Part shown: in pieces, positions 26,326 to 39,302 of the stretch
How the letters are laid out: the number at the start of each line of letters is the position of its first letter
Numbering within the stretch: position 1 is the stretch's first letter
DNA from: Cyanobium sp. NS01
GTDB taxonomy: Bacteria; Cyanobacteriota; Cyanobacteriia; PCC-6307; Cyanobiaceae
Assembly (NCBI RefSeq): GCF_014280235.1
Contig: NZ_CP047940.1
Span: forward strand, 620,001 to 684,000
Reading direction: 5' to 3'
Length of the DNA stretch: 64,000 nt
Translations under genes and position numbers: made by a program
The notes under the pieces: generated by a model
The model's database searches: none
What the model was told of the DNA's origin: nothing
What the model saw: the letters and a program-made list of their open reading frames with translations, nothing else

Positions 26326-27669
26326 ATGTTTGCAGCCCCGGCAGCTCCCGCAGTCCCCCCGGTGGGCCCTTCGGCTGGGGCCGCCGTGAAATGCTCGCCC
26401 CCAGATCGCCCTGCTGCCGTGTCCGCCACTGATGCCGCCACCCCTGTGGTGAGCGCCTTCTACGACCGCTTCCCCTACCCCGCCGACCCGCTCCAGGACG
26501 GCCCTCCACCTGGGTACAACTGGCGCTGGTGCGTCGACAGCGCCTGGGTGGCGGCCACCGGTGCCCTGCCGCCCCCCGGCGCCTCAGGCAGGCGGGCCTG
26601 GCGGATCCTGGACGCCGGCTGCGGCACCGGGGTGAGCACCGACTACCTCTGCCATCTCAACCCGGGCTCGTCGGTGCTGGCTGTGGACATCAGTGCCGGT
26701 GCCCTGGACGTGGCCCGGGAGCGCACCCGCCGCTCCGGCGCTGCCCAGCAGGTCGGGGAGCTGCGCATCGAGCAGCGCAGCCTGCTCGACCTGGCCGGCG
26801 AGGGACCCTTCGACTACATCAACTCGGTGGGTGTGCTCCATCACCTGCGTCAGCCGGAGGCCGGGCTGAAGGCCCTGGCGGGCCTGCTCAGGCCCGGCGG
26901 CCTCCTGCACCTGTTCCTCTATGCCGATGGGGGACGGTGGGAAGTCCACCGCATCCAGCGCAGCCTCGGCCGTCTGGGGGTGGGTAGCGGCAGCGAGGGG
27001 ATGCGGCTGGGGCGCCAGCTCTTCGCCGATCTGCCCGAGACCAACCGGCTGCGGCGGCACCACGAGCAGCGCTGGGCCCTCGACACCGCGGCCGAGGCCA
27101 ACTTCGCCGACATGTACCTCCATCCCCAGGAGACCAGCTACAACCTGGAGCGATTGATGGCCTTCGTGCAGAGCGCGGAGCTCTCGTTTGCCGGCTTTTC
27201 CAATCCGGGCGTCTGGGACCCGGCCCGGTTGCTGGGCGGCGAGCTGCTGGAGAGGGCCCAGGCCCTGCCGGACCGGGAGCGCTGGGCTCTGGTGGAGGAT
27301 CTGGACCCTGAGATCAGCCACTTCGAGTTCTTTCTCTCCCGGGGGCCCCTGCAGCGGCGAGGCTGGGATCACGATGGTGCACTGCTTGCGGCCGGCGGCA
27401 TCCGCAACCGCTGCCTCTGGGGCTGGCCCTCCAAGGAGCTGCTCGATCCGGATCTGATGCCCCTGAGCCTCAGCAGCGAGGCTCTGGCCCTGATGCAGGC
27501 CCTGGAGGCCGCCCCCCCGGGCACGGCGATCGGCGCTCTGCCTGCTGAGAGCTCGACAGCCAGCGCGACTGACGACACAATCGACGCATCGAGCCAGCGC
27601 AGGCTGTGCGCCGCCCGGGAGCTATTGGCCGCCCGGGTCTTGCTGCCACTGGCTTCTGGGGCTGCGTGA
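26326..27669 (+). CDS. Class I SAM-dependent methyltransferase of unknown substrate
   Basis: A 447-residue protein from the ATG at 26326. The SAM-binding motif ILDAGCGTGVSTDYL is followed by VLAVDISAGAL and YINSVGVLHHL, a standard Rossmann methyltransferase. A short motif before it (FYDRFPYPADPLQDGPPPGYNW) and a C-terminal 200-residue extension are characteristic of a conserved cyanobacterial type. An ATG exactly antisense to the apcE start (26257) and a GTG at 26419 are alternative starts; the Ala/Pro-rich N-terminus favours a late one. The substrate is unknown. Confidence 0.8.
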   Translation: MFAAPAAPAVPPVGPSAGAAVKCSPPDRPAAVSATDAATPVVSAFYDRFPYPADPLQDGPPPGYNWRWCVDSAWVAATGALPPPGASGRRAWRILDAGCGTGVSTDYLCHLNPGSSVLAVDISAGALDVARERTRRSGAAQQVGELRIEQRSLLDLAGEGPFDYINSVGVLHHLRQPEAGLKALAGLLRPGGLLHLFLYADGGRWEVHRIQRSLGRLGVGSGSEGMRLGRQLFADLPETNRLRRHHEQRWALDTAAEANFADMYLHPQETSYNLERLMAFVQSAELSFAGFSNPGVWDPARLLGGELLERAQALPDRERWALVEDLDPEISHFEFFLSRGPLQRRGWDHDGALLAAGGIRNRCLWGWPSKELLDPDLMPLSLSSEALALMQALEAAPPGTAIGALPAESSTASATDDTIDASSQRRLCAARELLAARVLLPLASGAA

Positions 27670-27818
27670 TAGATTCCGCGCGCCTTCTAGGGTTGGCTCG
27701 GTTGACGGTTTCTCCACCTTGCCTGCCTGGGCAGCCCTTGGCTGATCAGGTGACAGGACCGGTCGACGCCGTCCAGCCGGCAGCGGACGTGGACCCTGCT
27801 GCCGAGCCTGACAACGGC

Positions 27819-28154
27819 ATGGCCGAGTACTACCGGCTCCAACGGAAGCTGCAGCAGTTCACCCTGGTTCTCAGCGGTATGGCCGTTCTGGTCACCGCTC
27901 TGCTGTTGAGCTGGAGCACAGCGTTCGCTGTGCTGGTGGGGGCTACCGCGGCCCTGCTCTATCTGCGCCTGCTCGGGCGCAGCGTCAGCCGGCTGGGTGG
28001 TGAGCGACGCGGCATGGGCAAGGCCCAGCTGCTCGTGCCCATTCTCCTCGTGCTGGCAGCCTGCCGCCTGCCCCAGCTTGATCTGCTGCCTGCTTTCCTG
28101 GGGTTCCTGCTCTACAAGCCCGCAGTGATCCTGCAGGCCGTGCTCGACGCCTGA
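27819..28154 (+). CDS. atp1: ATP synthase subunit I (Atp1/UncI-like)
   Basis: A small membrane protein at the head of the ATP synthase operon, 25 bases before the a subunit gene, thought to help assemble the c-ring. [16 protein letters not shown] is followed by two to three hydrophobic helices ([14 protein letters not shown], then [15 protein letters not shown] and [12 protein letters not shown]). Start choice is uncertain: TTG at 27738 and GTG at 27750 also lie in the same frame and would add an acidic tail. Conservation is low in this family; position supports the call. Confidence 0.8.
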   Translation: MAEYYRLQRKLQQFTLVLSGMAVLVTALLLSWSTAFAVLVGATAALLYLRLLGRSVSRLGGERRGMGKAQLLVPILLVLAACRLPQLDLLPAFLGFLLYKPAVILQAVLDA

Positions 28155-28179
28155 CTTTCCCGTTCCCCTGATCTTCCCG

Positions 28180-28908
28180 ATGCTTGCGCTGCCCTCCAGT
28201 CTTCCTTTCGCCGAGCTTGAGGTGGGTCAACACCTCTACTGGCAGCTGGGCAACTTCAAGATCCATGGCCAGGTGTTCCTGAGCTCCTGGGTCGTGATCG
28301 GTGCCCTGTTGGCTCTGGTGATCGCCGGAACCCGCAAGCTCGAGCGAGACCCGCGCGGCACCCAGAACCTGCTCGAATTTCTGTGGGATTACATCCGCGA
28401 CCTCTCGCGGGAGCAGATCGGTGAACGGGCCTATCGAGACTGGATGCCCTTCATCGGCACGCTGTTCCTGTTCATCTTCGTGAGCAACTGGGGTGGAGCG
28501 CTTGTCCCCTGGAAGCTGATCCACCTGCCCAGTGGGGAGCTTGGCGCCCCGACAGCCGACATCAACACCACCATTGCCCTGGCACTGTTGGTATCGCTTG
28601 CTTACTTCTACGCTGGCCTGAGTCGGAAAGGACTGCGTTACTTCGAGTATTACGTGGAGCCCACGCCGATCATGCTCCCGTTCAAGATCGTTGAGGATTT
28701 CACCAAGCCACTTTCGCTCTCTTTCCGACTTTTCGGCAATATCCTGGCCGATGAATTGGTGGTGGCCGTGCTGGCTTTCCTTGTGCCCCTGCTGGTGCCA
28801 CTTCCGGCCATGTTCCTGGGCCTGTTCACCAGCGCGATCCAGGCTCTGATTTTCGCCACCCTTGCCGCTTACTACATCGGTGAGGCGGTCCACGAGGAGC
28901 ACCACTGA
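28180..28908 (+). CDS. atpB: ATP synthase F0 subunit a
   Basis: A 242-residue subunit forming the proton half-channels next to the c-ring. The essential Arg lies in [15 protein letters not shown], and the preceding [16 protein letters not shown] and [14 protein letters not shown] segments are canonical. Second gene of the atp1-a-c-b'-b-delta-alpha-gamma operon. Confidence 0.97.
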   Translation: MLALPSSLPFAELEVGQHLYWQLGNFKIHGQVFLSSWVVIGALLALVIAGTRKLERDPRGTQNLLEFLWDYIRDLSREQIGERAYRDWMPFIGTLFLFIFVSNWGGALVPWKLIHLPSGELGAPTADINTTIALALLVSLAYFYAGLSRKGLRYFEYYVEPTPIMLPFKIVEDFTKPLSLSFRLFGNILADELVVAVLAFLVPLLVPLPAMFLGLFTSAIQALIFATLAAYYIGEAVHEEHH

Positions 28909-29319
<411 letters not shown>

Positions 29320-29417
29320 TCGGCTTCTGAGTGGACGGTTGGTGGGGGCATCACGCCCCTGCCATCTGGCAGCTCGGCCCCCCTTTCCATCCCGATCCTT
29401 CCAGCGCATCGATTCCC

Positions 29418-29891
29418 ATGACCAGCTGGCTTCTGCTCGCCGAAGCAGGCGCACCCGAGGGAGGTCTCTTCGACCTCGACGCCACCTTGCCGCTGATGGC
29501 TGTGCAGGTGGTTCTCCTCACCTTCATCCTCAACTCGCTGTTCTTCCGTCCCGTCGGCCGGGCCGTTGAGGAGCGCGAGGGCTTCATCAGCACCAGTCGC
29601 GCCGACGCCAAGCAGAAGCTGGCCCAGGTGGAGCGGCTGGAGGGCGACCTGCGCGAGCAGCTCAAGGAGGCCCGCCAGCAGGCCCAGAAGCTGATCGTGG
29701 AAGCCGAGCAGGAAATGGATCAGCTCTACCGTTCTGTGCTTGCTGCAGCGTCCGCAGAGGCCAACGCTCAGCGGGAAGAGGCCCGGCGTCAGATCGATGT
29801 CCAACGGGATCAGGCCCTCGTCCGCCTCAGCGGAGAGGCCGATGGCCTGGCCGATCTGATCGTCTCCCGTCTGCTGGCCCCAGCGCCATGA
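29418..29891 (+). CDS. atpF2: ATP synthase F0 subunit b'
   Basis: A 157-residue peripheral stalk subunit. The start is the ATG at 29418; upstream frame (to 29331) is not family-like. One membrane helix ([18 protein letters not shown]) is followed by a long charged coiled coil with [16 protein letters not shown]. It overlaps the b subunit gene by four bases (ATGA). Having both b and b' is typical of phototrophs. Confidence 0.95.
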   Translation: MTSWLLLAEAGAPEGGLFDLDATLPLMAVQVVLLTFILNSLFFRPVGRAVEEREGFISTSRADAKQKLAQVERLEGDLREQLKEARQQAQKLIVEAEQEMDQLYRSVLAAASAEANAQREEARRQIDVQRDQALVRLSGEADGLADLIVSRLLAPAP

Positions 29892-30408
29892 TCCCCATGT
29901 TCCCTCTTTTCGCCAGCCACGGCAGCTTTGGTCTGAACCTCGATCTGTTCGAGACCAACATCATCAACCTGGTGATCGTGATCGCCGCCCTCTGGAAGTT
30001 CCTTCCCAGTTTTCTGGGCGGAATCCTGGAGCGCCGCAGGGCCGCCATCCTCAGCGATCTCGACGATGCCGAGCAGCGCCTGAGTCAGGCCAATGCCAGT
30101 CTGTCCGAGGCTCAGGCGGCCCTGGCCTCAGCCCAGCAGAAGGCCGAGCAGATCCGGGTGGATGGCAAGGCCCGGGCCGCCGCCATCCGAGCTGAGAGCG
30201 AGGCCCGCACCGTCGATGAGATGGCCCGCCTCAAGCAGGGCGCCATGGCCGATCTCGATGCGGAGGCCGCAAGGGTCACCGAGGGCCTGCGCCGGGAAGC
30301 CGCCAGGCAGGCGATCGACAAGGTGCTCGCCAGCCTTTCTGGGAAGCTCGATGCTGCAGCCCAGGCCCGTCTGATCGATCAGTCCATCCAGAATCTGGGG
30401 AACGTCTG

Positions 30409-30409
<1 letters not shown>
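29888..30409 (+). CDS. atpF: ATP synthase F0 subunit b
   Basis: A 173-residue stalk subunit. The N-terminal segment [20 protein letters not shown] is the membrane anchor, followed by [20 protein letters not shown] and a long heptad coiled coil. Its start overlaps b' (ATGA) and its stop overlaps the delta start by one base (TGATG), implying translational coupling. Confidence 0.96.
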
Positions 30410-32567
<2,158 letters not shown>

Positions 32568-32585
32568 GCAGGAGAGAACGAACCG

Positions 32586-33539
32586 ATGGCCAACCTCAAA
32601 GAAATCCGGGACCGGATCAGCTCCGTCAAGAACACCCGCAAGATCACTGAGGCGATGCGCCTTGTGGCTGCGGCCAAGGTGCGTCGCGCCCAGGATCAGG
32701 TGCTGCGCAGTCGCCCCTTTGCCGATCGCCTGGCTCGCGTGCTGGAAAACCTTCAGTCGCGCATGGGCTTTGAAGATGTGGACGCTCCTCTGCTGGAGTC
32801 CCGCCCGGTCGATCAGATCACCCTGCTCGCTGTCACGGGTGATCGTGGTCTCTGTGGCGGCTACAACGCCAACATCATCAAGCGCACAGAGCAGCGCCAC
32901 GCTGAGCTTGTGGGCCAGGGCTTCAAGGTGGACCTGGTGCTGATCGGCCGCAAGGCCATCACCTACTTCCAGAATCGCGCCAGCATCTACACCATCCGCG
33001 CCACATTCACAGGCCTTGAGCAGGTGCCCAGTGCGGAGGAGGCCAGGGCCATCTCCAATGAGATCCTGGCGGAATTCCTCTCCGCCTCCACCGATCGCGT
33101 GGAGATCATCTTCACCAAGTTCATCAACCTGGTGAGCTCCAGGCCTGTCATCCAGACACTCCTGCCCCTGGACCCCCAGGGCATCGCCACCCCCGAGGAT
33201 GAGATCTTCCGGCTCACCACCCGCGAAGGTCGCCTGGTGGTGGAAGCCGGCAACTCCAGCAACGTGGCCCCTGCTCTGCCTTCAGACATCATCTTTGACC
33301 AGAGTCCGGAGCAGCTGCTGAACGCCCTGCTGCCGCTCTACATGCAGAACCAGTTGCTGCGTTCCCTGCAGGAGGCGGCCGCCTCGGAACTGGCCAGTCG
33401 GATGACGGCCATGAACAATGCCAGCGACAACGCCAAGGCTCTCGCCAAAACGCTGACGCTGGACTACAACAAGGCCCGCCAGGCTGCCATCACCCAGGAG
33501 ATCCTGGAGGTTGTGGGCGGTTCTGCCGCCATGGCCTGA
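32586..33539 (+). CDS. atpG: ATP synthase F1 subunit gamma
   Basis: A 317-residue central rotor. The ends [24 protein letters not shown] and the C-terminal [12 protein letters not shown] are canonical. An insertion of about 35 residues after position 205 ([17 protein letters not shown]) is the cyanobacterial/plastid gamma insert, here without the two redox Cys of chloroplast gamma. An AGGAG-type site precedes the ATG. Last subunit gene of this operon; beta and epsilon are at 45210-47111 on the other strand. Confidence 0.97.
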   Translation: MANLKEIRDRISSVKNTRKITEAMRLVAAAKVRRAQDQVLRSRPFADRLARVLENLQSRMGFEDVDAPLLESRPVDQITLLAVTGDRGLCGGYNANIIKRTEQRHAELVGQGFKVDLVLIGRKAITYFQNRASIYTIRATFTGLEQVPSAEEARAISNEILAEFLSASTDRVEIIFTKFINLVSSRPVIQTLLPLDPQGIATPEDEIFRLTTREGRLVVEAGNSSNVAPALPSDIIFDQSPEQLLNALLPLYMQNQLLRSLQEAAASELASRMTAMNNASDNAKALAKTLTLDYNKARQAAITQEILEVVGGSAAMA

Positions 33540-33572
33540 GGCCCGCCAGGCCTCAGCTGCTGAATCCTCCCC

Positions 33573-34340
33573 TTGGATTGTCCAGGTTCAGAGCTCCATC
33601 TCAGGCCGCTGTTCCCGGTGGCCCTCGCCGAGGTGCAGCGACGGCCTGATCCGCTTGAGCTGGCCATCCAGCTGCAGGATCTCCGGGCCCTGCGCGGTGA
33701 GGCCTGCAGCAATCCTGACCCCGGATGCGCCTGGACCGGCGATCTGCAGGGGGTGTGGCAGTTGCATCGCCACGCCACCTTTGCTCCCCTGGTGCGACAG
33801 CTGTGTGGCCATGCCGCAGAGTTTCTGGAGCAACTTGGTTTCGCGCCAGAGCGGGTGGCCCTGCAGGTGCAGCGCTGCTGGCCGGTGCTCAGCGAGTTCG
33901 GCCAGGTGGTGGGCCGCCACCACCACCCCAATGCCCATCTCAGCGCGGTCTATTACTTCACCGGCGATGGCGGCGGCGAGCAGGGCAGCCTGCGCCTGTT
34001 CGCGCCGACCACGGGCAATGAGTTGGTGCCGGGCATGGCCGTGGGCCATGACGGACCCCTGCGGGCCTCGGCCTGGACCCGGCCGTGGGTGGATGTGGCT
34101 CCCCGCGCCGGCCTGCTGCTGCTGTTCCCAGCCAGCCTCGATCATGCGGTGCTGCCGAACCGCGATCCCGACAGCCTTCGCTGCTCCCTGAGCCTGGACC
34201 TCGTGCTCAGCGCTCCCGCCGGAACCGCCCCACCGGAATACCTCGCACCCCATCCAAGCCACTGGCAGGATCTCGGTTCCGGACCGATCGGCTGGGAGGA
34301 TGGACAGCACCAGCCCGACGACGGACGCCTCCGTGACTGA
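33573..34340 (+). CDS. 2OG-Fe(II) oxygenase family protein
   Basis: A 255-residue protein from a TTG at 33573, 33 bases after atpG. RHHHPNAHLSAVYYF supplies the first metal His and the beta strand of the double-stranded helix; LLLFPASLDHAVLPN and CSLSLDL supply the distal His and the co-substrate region. This pattern matches the putative 2OG-Fe(II) oxygenases with an H-P-N-x-x-L-S-G/A-V-Y-Y motif. The substrate is unknown. It overlaps the ferredoxin gene, which suggests co-expression, perhaps with the ferredoxin as reductant. Confidence 0.82.
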   Translation: MDCPGSELHLRPLFPVALAEVQRRPDPLELAIQLQDLRALRGEACSNPDPGCAWTGDLQGVWQLHRHATFAPLVRQLCGHAAEFLEQLGFAPERVALQVQRCWPVLSEFGQVVGRHHHPNAHLSAVYYFTGDGGGEQGSLRLFAPTTGNELVPGMAVGHDGPLRASAWTRPWVDVAPRAGLLLLFPASLDHAVLPNRDPDSLRCSLSLDLVLSAPAGTAPPEYLAPHPSHWQDLGSGPIGWEDGQHQPDDGRLRD

Positions 34341-34665
34341 CGCGCCCCAGACTTTCACGATCACAGCTGAGATCGACGGCACCAGCCACACCTTCCCCTG
34401 CCGAGCCGACCAGACCGTGCTGGCGGCGGCCGAGCTGGCCGGAGTGCCCCTGCCCAGTTCCTGCTGTTCCGGGGTCTGCACCACCTGTGCGGCTCTGATC
34501 GGCTCGGGCCAGGTGCGCCAGCCCGACGCCATGGGGGTGAAGCCGGAGCTGCAGGAGAAGGGCTATGCGCTGCTGTGCGTGTCCTTCCCCACCAGCGACC
34601 TGACCCTCAAGGCCTGCATGGAGGACGCTCTGTACGACCTCCAGTTCGGCCAGTACCAGAAGTGA
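34300..34665 (+). CDS. Plant-type [2Fe-2S] ferredoxin
   Basis: A 121-residue protein. The cluster ligands are in SSCCSGVCTTCAA and, 30 residues on, LLCVSFP, which gives the CX4CX2C...C pattern. The sequence differs from PetF photosynthetic ferredoxin (no RAGAC segment), so it is a specialised paralogue. Two starts are possible: ATG at 34300, overlapping the oxygenase by 41 bases, or GTG at 34333, overlapping by 8. It shares GTGA with the next gene. Confidence 0.92.
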   Translation: MDSTSPTTDASVTDAPQTFTITAEIDGTSHTFPCRADQTVLAAAELAGVPLPSSCCSGVCTTCAALIGSGQVRQPDAMGVKPELQEKGYALLCVSFPTSDLTLKACMEDALYDLQFGQYQK

Positions 34666-34877
34666 GCGCCCCATCCAGCGCCGAGTTCCTCACCCCCGGC
34701 TCGCTTGAGCTCAGATCTGTCGAGCTGCGGTTGCAGCGCTGTCCGGGGGCCCTGCTCCCCCAGGTGCTGGCGGCCCTGGCCTTGCACGGCCGGCCGCTGC
34801 GCTGGGCCATCACTGGAGTGTGCGGCGATGGCCTCACCCTTGAAGCTGTGGTGATCGGCCCGTCCGGCCGGCCGTGA
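34662..34877 (+). CDS. Small conserved protein of unknown function
   Basis: A 71-residue protein from the GTG at 34662, overlapping the ferredoxin stop by four bases and the following DUF3326 gene by four bases. The sequence has an amphipathic middle (LQRCPGALLPQVLAALALHG) and a conserved-looking end PLRWAITGVCGDGLTLEAVV. The alpha/beta pattern suggests a small folded domain. The tight coupling on both sides argues that it is a real gene. Confidence 0.7.
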   Translation: MSAPSSAEFLTPGSLELRSVELRLQRCPGALLPQVLAALALHGRPLRWAITGVCGDGLTLEAVVIGPSGRP

Positions 34878-35989
34878 TCGCCCCTGAAGCGGTGCTGTCG
34901 CCACCGCTGCCCACCCTGTTGGTGGTGCCCACGGGCATCGGCTGCGCCCTCGGGGGCTATGCCGGCGATGCCCTGCCTGCCGCCCGACTGCTGGCAGTGG
35001 CCAGCGGCTGTCTCATCACCCATCCCAATGTGATGAACGGGGCGGCGCTCTATTGGCGGGACCCCCGCATCCACTATGTGGAGGGGGCGGCCCTGGATCG
35101 CTTCGCTGGCGGCAGCCTGGCCCTGCGACCGGTGCGGAGCCAGCGGCTCGGGGTCCTGTTCGACGACGGCATTGAACAGCCCCTGCTGCAGCGCCATCTC
35201 CAGGTGGTGGATGCCTGTCGGGCCACCCTGGGGCTCACGATCGGCCCGGTGCTGGGCACCGCTGGGCCGCTGCAGGTTCGCCTGGAGCGGGGCCCCAGTG
35301 GGGCCAGCTGGGGCAGCCTGGGCCGGCCGGATCTGCTGCTACTGGGGGCGGAACGGCTGCGGGCCGCCGGAGCCACGGCCATCGCCGTGGTGGCGCGCTT
35401 CCCGGACGATGCCGATGCTGAGGCCCTGGCGGCCTACCGGGGCGGCTCCGGCGTCGACGCCCTGGCCGGTGCCGAGGCGGTGATCAGCCACCTGCTCACC
35501 GATCAGCTGGGGCTGCCCTGTGCCCATGCCCCCGCCTTGGCTGCCCTGCCCCTGGACCCGGCCCTCGACCCCAGGGCTGCCGCCGAAGAGCTCGGCCACA
35601 CCTTTCTCCCCTGTGTGCTGGTGGGCCTCAGCCGCGCCCCCGACCTGGTGCCGCTCTGCAACGGCCGCCCGCCCTGGGCCAATCCGGGCCTGCTGCTGCC
35701 CGAGCAGATCGGAGCGGTGGTGGCTCCGGCCGGTGCCCTGGGGGGAGCGGCGGTGCTGGCCTGCGCCGAACGCGGTGTGCCCCTGATCGCGGTGGAGAAC
35801 CCCTGCGTGCTGCAGGTGGATGGGGCGGCCCTGGGGCTGGAGGTGCTGCCGGCGCGCAGCTACAGCGAGGCCGCCGGCCTGGTGCTGGCCCTGCGGGAGG
35901 GGATCTGCCCCACGGCCCTGAGTCGGCCCCTCCCCTGCCGCCCCTCAACCCGGGGGGGGGAACCTCTGGGGCCTCACTCCCGGTGGTAG
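34874..35989 (+). CDS. DUF3326 family protein
   Basis: A 371-residue protein from a GTG. The conserved opening is [21 protein letters not shown], then [11 protein letters not shown] and [11 protein letters not shown], as I recall for DUF3326 of cyanobacteria and plants. A Rossmann-like arrangement and [26 protein letters not shown] near the C-terminus suggest nucleotide or small-molecule binding. No biochemical function is known to me. It overlaps the convergent rlmH by 16 bases. Confidence 0.85.
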   Translation: MIAPEAVLSPPLPTLLVVPTGIGCALGGYAGDALPAARLLAVASGCLITHPNVMNGAALYWRDPRIHYVEGAALDRFAGGSLALRPVRSQRLGVLFDDGIEQPLLQRHLQVVDACRATLGLTIGPVLGTAGPLQVRLERGPSGASWGSLGRPDLLLLGAERLRAAGATAIAVVARFPDDADAEALAAYRGGSGVDALAGAEAVISHLLTDQLGLPCAHAPALAALPLDPALDPRAAAEELGHTFLPCVLVGLSRAPDLVPLCNGRPPWANPGLLLPEQIGAVVAPAGALGGAAVLACAERGVPLIAVENPCVLQVDGAALGLEVLPARSYSEAAGLVLALREGICPTALSRPLPCRPSTRGGEPLGPHSRW

Positions 35990-36411
35990 GGCCCGCCCTG
36001 GAGGATGGTCTGGGCCCTGTAGAGCTGCTCCACCAGCAGCAGCCGGGCCAGCTCATGGGGGAAGGTGAGGGCTGAGAGGCTCAGCTGCCAGCTGGCCTCG
36101 GCCTTGAGCTGGGCGTGCAGACCATCGGCCCCGCCGATCGCGAAGGCCAGCCTGAGGGAGCCGCGCTGCAGCAGCTGAGCGGCGAGCTGGCGCGACGGCA
36201 GGACCTGGCCCTCCTCGCTGAGGGCGATCAGCTGCTCATCGCGCCGCAGCTGGGCGCGGATCGCCTCGGCCTCGCGCAGGGGATCGCTGTCCTTGAGCTC
36301 CACGATCGTGAGACCCGGCAGGCGCTTGGCATAGTGCGCCAGTCCATCCCGCACCCAGCTCCTGCGCAGCTTGCCCACTGCGAGGATCCGGATCCGGCTC
36401 GGATTCAGCAT
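35974..36411 (-). CDS. rlmH: 23S rRNA (pseudouridine1915-N3)-methyltransferase
   Basis: A 145-residue SPOUT methyltransferase. The trefoil-knot signature FAIGGADGL followed by [24 protein letters not shown] is diagnostic, with the C-terminal GGPYHRE. The start is the ATG at 36411; the frame runs on upstream to 36504 but adds residues unlike the family. Confidence 0.96.
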   Translation of the reverse strand: MLNPSRIRILAVGKLRRSWVRDGLAHYAKRLPGLTIVELKDSDPLREAEAIRAQLRRDEQLIALSEEGQVLPSRQLAAQLLQRGSLRLAFAIGGADGLHAQLKAEASWQLSLSALTFPHELARLLLVEQLYRAQTILQGGPYHRE

Positions 36412-36427
36412 GCGGGGGGCTCGCCGC

Positions 36428-37540
36428 TCAGCGCAGACAGGCCATCGGGTGTCGCGGCGACACGCCGAGGGCCCTGGCGACGCCGGGATGGCAGACCGCA
36501 CCATCCACCGTGTTCAGCCCGGAGAGCAGCTCCGGCCGGTCGGTGACGGCCTCCGCCAGCCCCCGGCCCGCCATCACCAGGATGTAGGGCAGGGTGACAC
36601 TCATCAGGGCCTCGGTGGAGGTGAAGGGCACCGCCCCGGGCATGTTGCCCACGGCGTAGTGCTGCACGCCGTGCACGGCATGCACGGGTTCGGTGTGGGT
36701 GGTCTCCCGGCTGGTGGCGATGCAGCCCCCCTGGTCGATGGCCACATCCACGATCACCGAACCCGGCTTCATCCGCTGCACCAGCTCCTCGTCCACCAGG
36801 GTGGGGGCCCGCCCCCCCGGGGTGAGCACAGCCCCGATCACCAGGTCGGCACCGGGCACCAGGCGCTCCACCAGGCTGCGGCTGCTGACCAGATTCACCA
36901 GCCTGCCGCGGCGGTCGGCCTCCAGCTGGCGCAGGCGCTGGGGCGAACGGTCAAGCAGGAACACTTCGGCGTCCATGGCGGCGGCGATGCGAGCGGCGTT
37001 CCAGCCCACGGTGCCGGCCCCCAGCACCACCACCCGGGCCGGCCGCACACCGGTGCAGCCGCCCATCAGGATGCCGCGGCCGCCGTGGGGCTTCTCCAGC
37101 AGATGGGCGCCCACCTGGGCCGCCAGCCGACCGGCGATCTCGCTCATCGGCGCCAGCAGGGGCAGGCTGGTGTCTTCCAGCTGCACCGTCTCGTAGGCCA
37201 CGGAGGTGGTGCCCGCCTCCAGCAGGGCCCGGCCCACGGCCGGGTAGGCGGCGAGGTGCAGATAGGTGAACAGCACCAGGTCGCTGCGCAGGTAGACGAA
37301 TTCCTCGGGCTGGGGTTCCTTCACCTTCACCACCAGGTGGGCGGCCCAGGCCTCCTCGCAGCTCACCAGCCGGGCGCCGGCGGCACTGAAGTCGGCATCC
37401 TCCATGCCGGCGCCGAGGCCGGCGCCCTGCTGCACCCGCACCTCCATGCCCTGGCCCACCAGCTCCCGCACCCCATCGGGGGTGAGGGCCACGCGCCGCT
37501 CGTCGCGCTTGATTTCCGTGGGCACACCGATGCTCGCCAT
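36428..37540 (-). CDS. ald: Alanine dehydrogenase
   Basis: A 370-residue NAD-dependent enzyme that interconverts alanine and pyruvate plus ammonia. The family start [18 protein letters not shown] follows the ATG at 37540; an in-frame ATG at 37579 adds 13 residues. YLHLAAYP, the NAD-binding [14 protein letters not shown] and the C-terminal [13 protein letters not shown] are all present. It is 16 bases downstream (on the other side) of rlmH and 31 bases after the nadE end, same strand. Confidence 0.95.
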   Translation of the reverse strand: MASIGVPTEIKRDERRVALTPDGVRELVGQGMEVRVQQGAGLGAGMEDADFSAAGARLVSCEEAWAAHLVVKVKEPQPEEFVYLRSDLVLFTYLHLAAYPAVGRALLEAGTTSVAYETVQLEDTSLPLLAPMSEIAGRLAAQVGAHLLEKPHGGRGILMGGCTGVRPARVVVLGAGTVGWNAARIAAAMDAEVFLLDRSPQRLRQLEADRRGRLVNLVSSRSLVERLVPGADLVIGAVLTPGGRAPTLVDEELVQRMKPGSVIVDVAIDQGGCIATSRETTHTEPVHAVHGVQHYAVGNMPGAVPFTSTEALMSVTLPYILVMAGRGLAEAVTDRPELLSGLNTVDGAVCHPGVARALGVSPRHPMACLR

Positions 37541-37610
37541 CGGCGCTGTGAGGGGAAGGGACGAAGCCTGGGCAGCCATGCAGACGCGGTAGGCGTGTCC
37601 CCAGACTGGC

Positions 37611-39302
37611 TCAGCCAGCGGCGATCGGCATCCGCCAGCCGCTGCCGAAGGCGTGACCGCTCACTTTGAGCACCGGTGCCGCCTGGCGGCGCTTGAACTC
37701 CGCCCGCTGCATCAGCCCATGCACACGGGCGGCCAGGGCGGGGTCGCTGCCCTGGGCCACCAGCTCCTCGGGGCTGCGGTGCTCCTCCACCAGGGCCTGG
37801 AGCAGGGGGTCGAGCTGGCCGTAGTCGGGGAGCGAGTCGCTGTCGCGCTGGTCGGGGCGCAGTTCAGCGCTGGGGGGCTTCTGGCGGATGGCCGCCCCGA
37901 CCAGCTCCCCCTCGGCCGGCAAGCCCAGGGCCGCGCGGCAGGCGGACGATTCCGGGCTGTCGAGCCAGGCGCACAGGGCAAAGACGGTGCTCTTGTAGAG
38001 ATCGCCGATCACGGCCAGGCCCCCGTTCATGTCGCCGTAGAGGGTGCAGTAGCCCACGGCGAGTTCGGATTTGTTGCCCGTGGAGAGCAGCAGCGGGCCG
38101 TCCTGGTTGGCCACCGCCATCAGCAGGGTGCCGCGGATGCGCGACTGAAGATTCTCGGCTGTCAGCCCCGCCGGCTCCTGCCCCAGGGCTGGTGCCAGAG
38201 CTGCATCGAAGCCGCCCATCAGCTCGGCGATCGGCACCGTGTCGGTGTCCAGGCCCAGGCGGCTGGCCAGGGCCAGAGCATCGGCCAGCGAACCCTCGGA
38301 GCTCCAGGGGGAGGGCATCAACAGGGCCCGCACCTGGCCCCCCCCCAGGGCCGCCACCGCCAGGACCGCCACCAGGGCGGAGTCGATGCCGCCGCTGAGG
38401 CCGAGCAGCGCCCGCCCAAAGCCGCACTTGGCCGCGTAGTCGCGCACCCCCAGCACCAGCGCCCGAAACAGCTGCTCGATCGGTTCAGGCAGAGCCCTGA
38501 CCAAGCCAGTGCTGTGCAGGGGGTTCCAGGGCTCCAGGGCCTCCTGGCAGCTCGGCAGCTGACACACCACGGCCCCCGCCCGGTCCACCACAAAGCTGGC
38601 CCCATCGAAGACCAGCTCGTCGTTCCCTCCCACCTGGTTCACGTACACCACCGGACAGCCCAGCCGCCGGGCCGCCCGGGCCCCCAGGGCATGGCGCAGG
38701 GCGGCCTTGCCTGGGTTGAAGGGGGAGGCCGAGAGGTTGATCAGCAGGTCGAGCTCCTGGTGCTCCAGGGCCGCCAGTGGATCCGGTCCCGCCAGACGGT
38801 GACCCTGGAGCTCCTCCTCGACCCACAGGTCTTCGCAGATGGTGAGCCCCAGCCGCAGGCGACCAGCCTGGCCGTTCAGTTGCAGCACGGCCGGCGCCGC
38901 CCCCGGGCGGAAGTAGCGCTGTTCATCGAACACGTCGTAGGTGGGCAGCAGCTGTTTGCGCGCCACCACCCGCCAGCTCCCCGCCTGCACCAGGGCCAGG
39001 GCATTGAACAGGCTGGGCAGGGCTGAGCTGCCACTCGGCTCGGCGATGCCCACCAGCACAGCCACCCCCGGGCAGTGGGCAGCCAGGTCTGCCGCCAGCT
39101 GCCCCAGCACCCGGGCCTGGCTGGCCAGGCGCGACCCTTGCAGCAGCAGGTCCCGCGGCGGATAGCCCCAGAGCGAGAGCTCGGGGGTGAGCACCAGCTC
39201 AGCCCCGCCGCTGGCCGCTTCGCGGCAGGCCCGCAGGATGCGCTCGCCATTGCCCCGCAGATCTCCCACGAGGGGATTGAGCTGGGCGAGGGCGAGCTGC
39301 AT
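37611..39302 (-). CDS. nadE: Glutamine-dependent NAD+ synthetase
   Basis: A 563-residue bifunctional enzyme for the last step of NAD synthesis. The N-terminal nitrilase-type glutaminase has the Glu41-Lys116-Cys156 triad (TPELSLWGYP, ARKQLLPTYDVFDE, LTICEDLW). The C-terminal synthetase has the PP-loop SGGIDS at 303-308 and STGNKSELAVGY. The start overlaps the nadD stop by one base, so the last two enzymes of the pathway are coupled. Confidence 0.97.
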   Translation of the reverse strand: MQLALAQLNPLVGDLRGNGERILRACREAASGGAELVLTPELSLWGYPPRDLLLQGSRLASQARVLGQLAADLAAHCPGVAVLVGIAEPSGSSALPSLFNALALVQAGSWRVVARKQLLPTYDVFDEQRYFRPGAAPAVLQLNGQAGRLRLGLTICEDLWVEEELQGHRLAGPDPLAALEHQELDLLINLSASPFNPGKAALRHALGARAARRLGCPVVYVNQVGGNDELVFDGASFVVDRAGAVVCQLPSCQEALEPWNPLHSTGLVRALPEPIEQLFRALVLGVRDYAAKCGFGRALLGLSGGIDSALVAVLAVAALGGGQVRALLMPSPWSSEGSLADALALASRLGLDTDTVPIAELMGGFDAALAPALGQEPAGLTAENLQSRIRGTLLMAVANQDGPLLLSTGNKSELAVGYCTLYGDMNGGLAVIGDLYKSTVFALCAWLDSPESSACRAALGLPAEGELVGAAIRQKPPSAELRPDQRDSDSLPDYGQLDPLLQALVEEHRSPEELVAQGSDPALAARVHGLMQRAEFKRRQAAPVLKVSGHAFGSGWRMPIAAG

